This document shows, piece after piece, positions 1 through 5,947 of a stretch of 7,281 bases of DNA. Each line of letters begins with the position of its first letter. Positions within the stretch are counted from its first letter, which is position 1. Origin of the DNA: Rickettsia typhi. Its GTDB lineage: Bacteria; Pseudomonadota; Alphaproteobacteria; Rickettsiales; UBA1997. The stretch lies in contig CAMDRL010000066.1 in NCBI GenBank assembly GCA_945906835.1, positions 1-7,281 on the forward strand, given 5' to 3'. A program made the position numbers and the translations under genes. The notes below the pieces were generated by a model, which was not told the DNA's origin, ran no database searches, and worked only from the letters and a program-made list of their open reading frames with translations.

Positions 1-1
1 T

Positions 2-67
2 ATAAGAAGTTTTAGGAATTTTTTGTCAGAAGAAGTGAGAACATCAAAAAATCTTGCGGCAATATAG
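2..67 (+). CDS. Possible C-terminal end of a gene entering from the left (LysR-type regulator-like tail)
   Basis: One plus-strand frame is open from the window edge to a TAG at 65-67 and encodes 21 residues beginning IRSFRNFLSEEVR. The hydrophobic-basic pattern resembles the last helix of LysR-type transcriptional regulators, which often end in a stretch like 'vRaFidFL'. If right, the gene would converge on panB, with the structured element at 116-221 between the two 3' ends. Only 21 codons are visible, so the open frame could be chance and the family call is a guess from one short motif. No other frame here on either strand looks like coding sequence. Confidence 0.28.
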   Translation: MRSFRNFLSEEVRTSKNLAAI

Positions 68-115
68 ATCTGACAAACTAACTGTCAATTTCTTTAAAAT
101 TAACAGAAGTAAGAG

Positions 116-221
116 TTAGATCGCCCGTCTCAATCGCCCCAATATTTTATAGGGCGATTGATCAACCCTCTTTTTCAAAGAGGGTATATCGAATGCGTAG
201 CATTTGAGACGAGTGATTTAA
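116..221. repeat. Cloverleaf-forming palindromic intergenic element
   Basis: This 106-base element lies just 3' of panB and folds on paper into a four-way junction. The outer stem pairs 116-129 with 208-221 (two G:T wobbles, one C/A mismatch; the rest Watson-Crick). Inside are three hairpins. The first is perfect over 10 bp, TCAATCGCCC (130-139) with GGGCGATTGA (152-161), loop 12. The second is perfect over 9 bp, ACCCTCTTT (165-173) with AAAGAGGGT (177-185), loop TTC. The third is perfect over 5 bp, AATGC (192-196) with GCATT (200-204), loop GTA. It is richer in GC than its surroundings. No T-tract follows a stem in either direction, so it is not a textbook intrinsic terminator, though it could end or protect the panB transcript. 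The compact nested palindromes resemble dispersed intergenic palindromic repeats such as REP/BIME-like or Rickettsia palindromic elements. A single copy is seen here, so repeat status is inferred. It lacks the conserved features of a tRNA. Confidence 0.6.
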
Positions 222-230
222 GGGGATAAA

Positions 231-1043
231 CTATTGCTTCAAATTCTCCAAATCAGGAAATTTCTTATCCCTAACATCTGCGGAAAACTTCTTCACAGCA
301 ACAGAAATTTCCTCAGCTAAATTAGCATAATGTTTCACAAATTTCGGTTTAAATTCTTGATTTAATCCAAGTAAGTCATCAATTACTAAAACTTGTCCGT
401 CGCAGTTTGCAGAAGCGCCAATGCCAATTGTTGGAATTGAAATTGCGGCAGAAATTTTATCAGCTAATTTTGCTGGAACTGCTTCAATTACAATAGAAAA
501 TGCCCCAGCTTCAGCAACTAATTTAGCGGTTTCTAAAATTTCTTGAGCAGATTTTTCATCGCGACCTTGATATTTATAGCCGCCAATTTTTCTAACGCTT
601 TGTGGTAAAAGACCAACATGTCCCATAACATTAACGCCATTTTCAACTAAGAATTTTATCGTGGAAGCCATGCCATGCGAGGTTTCAATTTTTATAGCAT
701 CGCAGCCAGTTTCGCTTATAACTTTTTTAGCAGATTCCAAAGCTTGTTTTGGCGAATTTTCATAAGTTCCATAAGGCAAATCAACCACAACAAAACATTT
801 ATTAACCGCTTTCATAACTGCTTTACCATGATTTATCATCATTTCTAAAGTTACATCAACAGTATCAGGAAGTCCGTAAATTGTCATTCCAAGAGAATCT
901 CCAACTAAAATAATATCGCAATATTCATCTAAAATTTTTGCCATTGGAAATGTATAGGCAGTAAGACAAATAATTTTTTCGTGATTTTTTTTTCTTAGAA
1001 TTTCAGCAGTTGAAATGCGTGTAGATATTGGTTTCATTGGCAT
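231..1043 (-). CDS. panB: 3-methyl-2-oxobutanoate hydroxymethyltransferase (PanB)
   Basis: PanB transfers a hydroxymethyl group from 5,10-methylene-tetrahydrofolate to 2-oxoisovalerate, giving ketopantoate, the first committed step of cytoplasmic pantothenate (CoA) synthesis. At 270 residues it is full length for the family (E. coli about 264). The (beta/alpha)8-barrel signatures are all present: LTAYTFPMA (27-35), VGDSLGM (47-53) with metal-binding Asp49, VVDLPYGTY (86-94) with metal-binding Asp88, KIE (118-120) with metal-ligand Glu120, GHVGLLPQSV (141-150), GGYKYQGR (154-161), the catalytic-type Glu187 in VIEAVP, and IPTIGIGAS (203-211) followed by DGQVLV. The form CDIILVGDSLGM...YGLPDT is typical of alphaproteobacterial PanB. 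The gene starts 3 bases after the asmA-like stop and is last in the murG cluster. An in-frame Met at residue 3 is an equally plausible start, and no Shine-Dalgarno sequence decides between them. The stop is TAG. No panC or panD is visible nearby. Confidence 0.97.
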   Translation of the reverse strand: MPMKPISTRISTAEILRKKNHEKIICLTAYTFPMAKILDEYCDIILVGDSLGMTIYGLPDTVDVTLEMMINHGKAVMKAVNKCFVVVDLPYGTYENSPKQALESAKKVISETGCDAIKIETSHGMASTIKFLVENGVNVMGHVGLLPQSVRKIGGYKYQGRDEKSAQEILETAKLVAEAGAFSIVIEAVPAKLADKISAAISIPTIGIGASANCDGQVLVIDDLLGLNQEFKPKFVKHYANLAEEISVAVKKFSADVRDKKFPDLENLKQ

Positions 1044-1046
1044 TGT

Positions 1047-4000
1047 TTATGGTTGAACTTGTTGATTTTTAAAAGAGTCAGGATTTGCCATGACTTCTTT
1101 TATTTTAGATAGTGCATCTTGAGATTTTGGGTCATCTATTAATCTTGAATTCATTTCCAAAGGTAGAGCAGATTTTTGATCTGAAGTTTTAATAATTCCC
1201 AAATATTGTTTGGCTTGATCAAGATTGGCGGCATGATCTATATTATTAAAACCTCCTTTAAAAGAAATTGCGATATTTATTGGCACCTGTTTTCTTCTAT
1301 CGCCAGTTAAAAATATAATATTTGCCAAACCATCAAGTTTGTGAGAGACGATATCTATTTTTCCAGAAATAATTCCAGTAGAAGCAGTTCCGGCAATGTT
1401 AATTTTAAATTTACTATCTTTGTCTTTATTAAGAATAATAGTGCCGTTGGCTTCTTTTAAAGAAGTTTTGCTTTCCAAATTAAATAAAACCGCCTCTAAA
1501 TCGTGTAATTCTTGACGATATGTTTTTAAGTCAAACATTTTTCTAACAAGACTATCTAAGCCAAATTGACTAACCACAGGAGAGTTGGCGTTAAATTTTA
1601 TTTCACTAAAAATATTACTTAGAAATTCACTTTTTTTACTTGCTGACGAAGTTATGCTGGCTGAAATATTGCTAATTCCGCTGATATTTTTCAGATCAAT
1701 TAATGGCAAAAATTCATTTAATTGTGCGTTATTAAAAGATAAATTACCGTTAATAGTTTTGTCATATTTAATACCAATTAGACCTTTGTAAGATAAGTTA
1801 CCGCCATATAAATCACAGCTTAATTGAGCATCTTTAATATCTCCACCTTCCAAATTTCCACCCATTTTAGCATTTTTAATAACCAAATCATCAAAACTTA
1901 AATTATCAACGGCAAGAGATATTACTCCGCTAAAATCTTCCAAAGATGGTAAAGAAAAGAATTGATCGACAGCGTTACTTTCCAAGTCTTTTATGCCAAA
2001 TAATTTGTTACTTTTAAGGGATTCATAATGAAAACTATCGGCGTTAATATTCATTTCAAAATAAGGATTTTTGTCGCTAATATCAATTTTCAAATTTGCT
2101 GATAAATCTGTTTCCTCAGATTTTAATCTTAGATCAGATACCTCAAAATAACCTTGGCCAAATAACAATTTTATAGATTGGTTAAAGAACTCTTCGCCCT
2201 TGTAAGTTAATTTATCAAAAACCAAATCAAGCTTGTTGTTAGAGCTGATGTCATTGAGCCATAAAATCTTTTTCAGCAATGATCCAGGGGATAAATAAAT
2301 ATTTTGTCCCGAAATCAAAAAGTAATCATCAACATTAAAGGAGCTAATTATAAATTTATTATCAATATGAAGAGTTTTTTCGCTGTTATCAATGTTGATT
2401 TCGCCCAAAAATTCGCTTTGATTGCTATTGAGATTTAGATATAAATTATTTAGAGAAATTTTATTGGGAGTGAATAAAATATCGGAGTATAATATATATT
2501 CTTTAAGGTTATCGAGTTTGAGATTTTGCGATTCCAAATGAAGCCACTTAAAAACATCTTGCAGGCTTTTTCCAACAATATCAATTCTACCAATAAGTTT
2601 AGGAATATTATTACTTTGACTTAAAACGCCATTGATGCGCACCGTGCCTTCTCCTGGAATTTTAAATATTATAGGCAAAACTATAATCTCCCCTTGTTTT
2701 GAGGTGGTTAAATAAAGATTGGCATCTTTGAGTTCTCCATCTAAATATTTAATATTTTTGATTTTAATTTCGGCAGTTAAATCAAGAGATCTAAATATTT
2801 TTTGAGGAAGAAAATCTATGTTTTTCTCTAAAGGTTTAGCTTCTTCTATTATGTGACTTACAGCTTCATCAGTTTTTGTTTCAGGTGATGATGGTGTGGT
2901 GACATCAATAGCTGGTAAGGTTTCTGTAGTTTCATCAACAATAGTTTTGGCTATTTTTTTATTCTCAGAATCCTTCTCAAACACAATTCCATCGGAAGAC
3001 CAAATGTCATCCAAGTTTAGATTATCTAAATTCAAATCAACATCAATTATTGGAGTTTCAAAAGTTAAATTTAATTCTGCAGAACCTTTGCCATTAATTA
3101 AATTTGAGTTAATCACAATATCTTGAATAGAGGCTTCGCCAGCAGTGCTGATAATTTTTCCTCTAATTTTAATTGGATTAATTCCTGATTTTAATTTGTC
3201 ATAAATAGCTTTATTATTGTCAATATAACTTTTGTAGAAAGGTTTCAATTCAAGAATTTCTGCGTCAATTTCACCTTTAAAATCACTTTTAAAAATTCCC
3301 AGATTTTTTGATGAGAAATTTCCTTTAATTCTTAAGTTAAAAATTGAGGAAGAAATTTCTAGTAAAGAAGAATCCCACAGAGAGCCAGAGTTAAAAGAGG
3401 CGAGAAATCTAAAATTATTAAGAATTTGTTCATTAGTGAATTCTCCACTAGATTTAATTTTGTTATCACTAATTTTTATTTCACCAAAAATATTTTGAAT
3501 TTCTTTCTTATTGGAAAATTTGTCATAAGAAATTGACTCACCATTATTCACAATAAAGATCATAGAATTTTTTGACCCAATTTTTGAAGGGTCTAAATTA
3601 TCAACTGATATTTTGGAAATTAGGCTTGAGTTAAGCTTTTCATGTGGCGCTGCTTGAGAATTTTTCGCAATTTTTTCTGCGATCTCAGTAAATTTATTTT
3701 CACGCTTGGGCTGGTTTGAACTGTAATAGCTTTCTAAAATCGTACTAGAAAATGTTGCTTTTTTTACCGCAAATTCACCCGCTAAAAGTTTTAAAAATGA
3801 TAAATCTATGATGACCGATTTAGCATAAAAATTATAAACTTTTTCGCCCTTACCATAATTTTGTAATAAAACATTTTTGGCGGAAATTGACATTGAAGGC
3901 AAAAATGAAATATCGATTTTGCTATTTATCGTAAAATTTGCGCCAAGAGATTTGCTAATATCTTGCTCGATTTGAAATTTTAATCCTGAATTGTCAAGTA

Positions 4001-4166
4001 AGAGAGGTGTAGTGAATAGAGTTAAAACAATAGCACAAATACCCAAGGCGCTTATTTTAAATTTTTTTGATTGTGATGCTGGAAATTTGTAAGATTTTAA
4101 ATATTCTAAAGCCTCTTTGATATTAGAAGATTTAAAAACATTAGTAATTTTTATTAAATTGAGCAT
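1047..4166 (-). CDS. AsmA family protein, inner-membrane-anchored periplasmic protein
   Basis: This is a 1039-residue protein of the AsmA type. A basic cytoplasmic N-terminus (1-37, ending SQSKKFK) precedes one membrane anchor at about 38-57. It continues into the AsmA N-terminal motif: LKFQIEQDISKSLG (62-75), then FTINSKIDISFLPSMSISAKNV (78-99), matching the family pattern 'g..v.v.g.l...l.P.l.l...nv'. The rest is long amphipathic beta-strand-rich repeats, as expected for the periplasmic lipid-groove fold. A low-complexity Glu/Thr/Pro/Lys linker at about 398-452 divides the body. The C-terminal region at about 810-980, including a GLDSLVRKMF segment and a late GTASTGIISGKIDI segment, resembles the AsmA C-terminal domain. 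AsmA homologues affect outer-membrane biogenesis and are implicated in inter-membrane phospholipid transport; function here is by family only. It is longer than E. coli AsmA (about 617). It starts 5 bases after the rodZ-like stop and ends 3 bases before panB. Confidence 0.9.
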   Translation of the reverse strand: MLNLIKITNVFKSSNIKEALEYLKSYKFPASQSKKFKISALGICAIVLTLFTTPLLLDNSGLKFQIEQDISKSLGANFTINSKIDISFLPSMSISAKNVLLQNYGKGEKVYNFYAKSVIIDLSFLKLLAGEFAVKKATFSSTILESYYSSNQPKRENKFTEIAEKIAKNSQAAPHEKLNSSLISKISVDNLDPSKIGSKNSMIFIVNNGESISYDKFSNKKEIQNIFGEIKISDNKIKSSGEFTNEQILNNFRFLASFNSGSLWDSSLLEISSSIFNLRIKGNFSSKNLGIFKSDFKGEIDAEILELKPFYKSYIDNNKAIYDKLKSGINPIKIRGKIISTAGEASIQDIVINSNLINGKGSAELNLTFETPIIDVDLNLDNLNLDDIWSSDGIVFEKDSENKKIAKTIVDETTETLPAIDVTTPSSPETKTDEAVSHIIEEAKPLEKNIDFLPQKIFRSLDLTAEIKIKNIKYLDGELKDANLYLTTSKQGEIIVLPIIFKIPGEGTVRINGVLSQSNNIPKLIGRIDIVGKSLQDVFKWLHLESQNLKLDNLKEYILYSDILFTPNKISLNNLYLNLNSNQSEFLGEINIDNSEKTLHIDNKFIISSFNVDDYFLISGQNIYLSPGSLLKKILWLNDISSNNKLDLVFDKLTYKGEEFFNQSIKLLFGQGYFEVSDLRLKSEETDLSANLKIDISDKNPYFEMNINADSFHYESLKSNKLFGIKDLESNAVDQFFSLPSLEDFSGVISLAVDNLSFDDLVIKNAKMGGNLEGGDIKDAQLSCDLYGGNLSYKGLIGIKYDKTINGNLSFNNAQLNEFLPLIDLKNISGISNISASITSSASKKSEFLSNIFSEIKFNANSPVVSQFGLDSLVRKMFDLKTYRQELHDLEAVLFNLESKTSLKEANGTIILNKDKDSKFKINIAGTASTGIISGKIDIVSHKLDGLANIIFLTGDRRKQVPINIAISFKGGFNNIDHAANLDQAKQYLGIIKTSDQKSALPLEMNSRLIDDPKSQDALSKIKEVMANPDSFKNQQVQP

Positions 4167-4171
4167 TGCAA

Positions 4172-4672
4172 TTAATTGTAAAAATCAACATTTTCTAGCT
4201 CTTCAACTAGTTTCTCGGTAGTTATTAATTTCTTATCACCTTCATAAAAATTGCATAAAGATAAAAATATTAGAAACAACAAAATTGAGATAAGCAGAAA
4301 GTTAAAAAATTGATCCTTAGTTGGTTTTAAATCAAGGTTTTCGCCAATATTAATAAGATTATGTTTAGTATTGATAACATTTGACTCAACTGATAAAAGT
4401 TTAATTTTTTCCTCAACAATTTTTGGATCAATTTTTAGAAATTTTGCATAAGCGCGCAAAGCTCCAAAGATGTATAAATGTTGAGTGGTTAAACTCTGAT
4501 TATTTTCAATTGCCTCAATGTCTCGGGATTTCATTTTTAAATAAGCAGCTGCCTCGCCTATTTCTATGCCCAATTTTAATCTTTTTTCTTTCATAATTTC
4601 GGACAAAGATACTTCCTTTGCAGCTTCTGCAATAGTGTCTGAATTGATGTCTAAATTATCATTTTGAGTCAT
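4172..4672 (-). CDS. RodZ-like membrane-anchored helix-turn-helix protein, short form
   Basis: A 166-residue protein with a RodZ-type cytoplasmic HTH domain at about 22-92: SLSEIMKEKRLKLGIEIGEA, then the recognition-helix region YLKMKSRDIEAIEN (44-57), then the signature FGALRAYAKFLKIDP (69-83), which matches the 'F.rGylR.YA..L.lDp' block of RodZ. One strong hydrophobic segment follows at about 122-142, predicting a cytoplasmic N-terminus and a periplasmic C-terminus. Only about 24 residues lie beyond the membrane segment, rich in Lys/Glu, so the periplasmic beta-domain (DUF4115) of full-length RodZ (E. coli 337 residues) is absent. RodZ binds MreB and helps position wall synthesis. Direct fusion of its start to the murG stop (TAATG at 4674-4670) suggests translational coupling and supports a wall-related role. 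It could instead be a membrane-bound transcription regulator of the same HTH class. I see no frameshift at the 3' end, so the short form looks native. Confidence 0.82.
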   Translation of the reverse strand: MTQNDNLDINSDTIAEAAKEVSLSEIMKEKRLKLGIEIGEAAAYLKMKSRDIEAIENNQSLTTQHLYIFGALRAYAKFLKIDPKIVEEKIKLLSVESNVINTKHNLINIGENLDLKPTKDQFFNFLLISILLFLIFLSLCNFYEGDKKLITTEKLVEELENVDFYN

Positions 4673-5847
4673 TATTTTAGTAACTTTGCTAAGTTTTTAG
4701 TTGCGTCAATTTTTGCTAAAGAGGCGGCTGAATCTGACATTCTTTTTAGAACTGATTGACTATCAATTAATTTTTTTAAGGTTTCGCTAATTTTGTTGAT
4801 GGTGAATTCTTTTTCTGTGATAACAATTGCCGCACCATTTTTTTCAAAAAAACGCGCATTTTTTTCTTGATGATTGTCGACAGCTTTTTCAAAAGGCACT
4901 AAAATCATCGGCTTTTTTGCGGCACAAAATTCAAAAAGCGACGATGAGCCAGCGCGGGCAATTACCAAATGAGCTTGGCTAATTTTTTCTGGCATATCAG
5001 AAAAAAATGTTTGAATTTCACCATTTAAATTGAAAGAGCGATATTGTTTGTAAGTTGATTTCATTAACTCTTCACGGCATTGCTGAATGATATTAATGCC
5101 TCCTTTAAAGCCATCGCTTAAATTGAAAAATGCTTTTGGCAAAATTTCACTAAAGATTTTGGCACCACCACTGCCGCCAATTACCAAAATATTAAATAAA
5201 TTTTCTCTATTCTCTTTAGGATTTTGTAAATAAGTATTAAGTTCTGAAGCAAGTAGCACATCATATCCCATTTTATTATCAGGCTTTTTTTCTATGGTTT
5301 TTTCTTCAGGCAAAGAATAAGGAATTTTATTTAATTCCAAAATTTCTTCACGAACTGGGTTGCCTACAAATACGGTTTTACTTTGGTCTTTTTCATTGAT
5401 TCCAGTGGTTTCTACAAAACTTAAAGCAATTTTATCAGCATATTTGGCAAAAATACGATTCACTTTCCCCAAATGAGAATTTTGCTCATGTAAAATTATT
5501 TTAGTTTTGGTTATAACCGCTGCAATCAATAAAGGAAAGGTTGAATAGCCACCAAAGGCCACTACAAACTTAGGGCGATGAATTAATAAGTTGAATAAGG
5601 ATTGCAATGCGCCAAAGCCAATTTTTACAGCAGCGGTTATTAATTTTAGTGGTTTTTTCTCAAGTTGAGAAGAGGCTATTATTGATGATTTAAAGCTATC
5701 TTCAGCCTTGATATAATTGCGATATTTTTTATCTCCCAAAAACAAAACTTGGAAATTTTCTTTGGTCAATTCTGTGGCTAAGCAACGAGCTGGAATTATG
5801 TGTCCGCCAGTTCCGCCACTGGTGATAAAGATTTTATTATTATGCAT
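4672..5847 (-). CDS. murG: UDP-N-acetylglucosamine--undecaprenyl-pyrophosphoryl-MurNAc-pentapeptide transferase (MurG)
   Basis: MurG adds GlcNAc from UDP-GlcNAc to lipid I to make lipid II, at the cytoplasmic face of the inner membrane. The GT-B fold (glycosyltransferase family 28) is clear. The N-terminal domain has SGGTGGHIIPA (10-20), the glycine-rich loop that meets the lipid substrate, AFGGYSTFP (97-105) and HEQNSHLGKVNR (120-131). The C-terminal nucleotide-sugar domain has VIGGSGGAKIF (222-232), ARAGSSSLFE (297-306) with the expected uridine/ribose-binding Glu306, and DNHQEKNA (324-331). At 391 residues it exceeds E. coli MurG (355). Most of the excess lies between GNPVR (162-166) and NILVIGG (219-225), about 28 residues more than E. 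coli, centred on a charged stretch at about 178-215. The start places the glycine-rich loop where the family has it. It is the first gene of the minus-strand cluster and sits outside the usual dcw neighbours (murD, ftsW, murC), none of which are visible. Confidence 0.96.
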   Translation of the reverse strand: MHNNKIFITSGGTGGHIIPARCLATELTKENFQVLFLGDKKYRNYIKAEDSFKSSIIASSQLEKKPLKLITAAVKIGFGALQSLFNLLIHRPKFVVAFGGYSTFPLLIAAVITKTKIILHEQNSHLGKVNRIFAKYADKIALSFVETTGINEKDQSKTVFVGNPVREEILELNKIPYSLPEEKTIEKKPDNKMGYDVLLASELNTYLQNPKENRENLFNILVIGGSGGAKIFSEILPKAFFNLSDGFKGGINIIQQCREELMKSTYKQYRSFNLNGEIQTFFSDMPEKISQAHLVIARAGSSSLFEFCAAKKPMILVPFEKAVDNHQEKNARFFEKNGAAIVITEKEFTINKISETLKKLIDSQSVLKRMSDSAASLAKIDATKNLAKLLK

Positions 5848-5872
5848 TGCTAATAAATTTTAAGTGTGTTTC

Positions 5873-5900
5873 TTGACAATTATTGTCCCAAACCTAGATT
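5873..5900 (+). promoter_or_regulatory. Candidate sigma-70-type promoter for argF
   Basis: A perfect -35 hexamer TTGACA (5873-5878) is followed after 16 bases by TAGATT (5895-5900), which matches 4 of 6 positions of the -10 consensus. It points toward argF and would give a leader of roughly 40 bases before the ATG at 5948. In such AT-rich DNA the -10 match carries little weight, but the -35 is exact and the location is right. I did not find an equally good promoter for the divergent murG cluster in the same region. Confidence 0.5.
5875..5887. promoter_or_regulatory. Perfect palindrome overlapping the argF -35 box (candidate operator)
   Basis: GACAAT (5875-5880), a central T, and ATTGTC (5882-5887) form a perfect inverted repeat with 6-base half-sites. 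It overlaps the TTGACA hexamer and lies about 30-40 bases upstream of the murG start on the other strand, so a bound dimer could affect both directions. It does not match the E. coli ARG-box consensus well enough to name ArgR. The regulator is unknown, and a short AT-rich palindrome could be chance. Confidence 0.35.
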
Positions 5901-5947
5901 CGCTTGCTTCCTTTAATTTTTCAAAAGATTTTTTAACAAATTTTCTC

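Noticed and set aside
22..77. A 9-base perfect inverted repeat, TTTGTCAGA (22-30) and TCTGACAAA (69-77), 38 bases apart.
   Set aside because: The loop is long, the arms are short, there is no T-tract, and no second copy is seen. It is likely chance in AT-rich DNA, and the left arm may lie in coding sequence.
130..185. The strong hairpins as a standard Rho-independent terminator for panB.
   Set aside because: In the panB direction no run of T follows either hairpin. A termination role remains possible but the usual signature is missing.
116..221. The cloverleaf as a tRNA gene.
   Set aside because: There is no 7-base acceptor pairing with a CCA end, no T-loop or D-loop consensus and no recognisable anticodon arm of normal size; only the topology is similar.
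1585..1791. A 68-codon plus-strand open frame.
   Set aside because: It lies wholly inside the asmA-like gene on the opposite strand and has no family features.
2896..3126. A 76-codon plus-strand open frame.
   Set aside because: It is antisense to the asmA-like gene and arises from its codon pattern; no start context or known motif.
5864..5947. An upstream ATG extending ArgF by 28 residues.
   Set aside because: The extension overlaps the candidate promoter, does not resemble OTC sequence, and the ATG at 5948 gives the normal family length and N-terminus.
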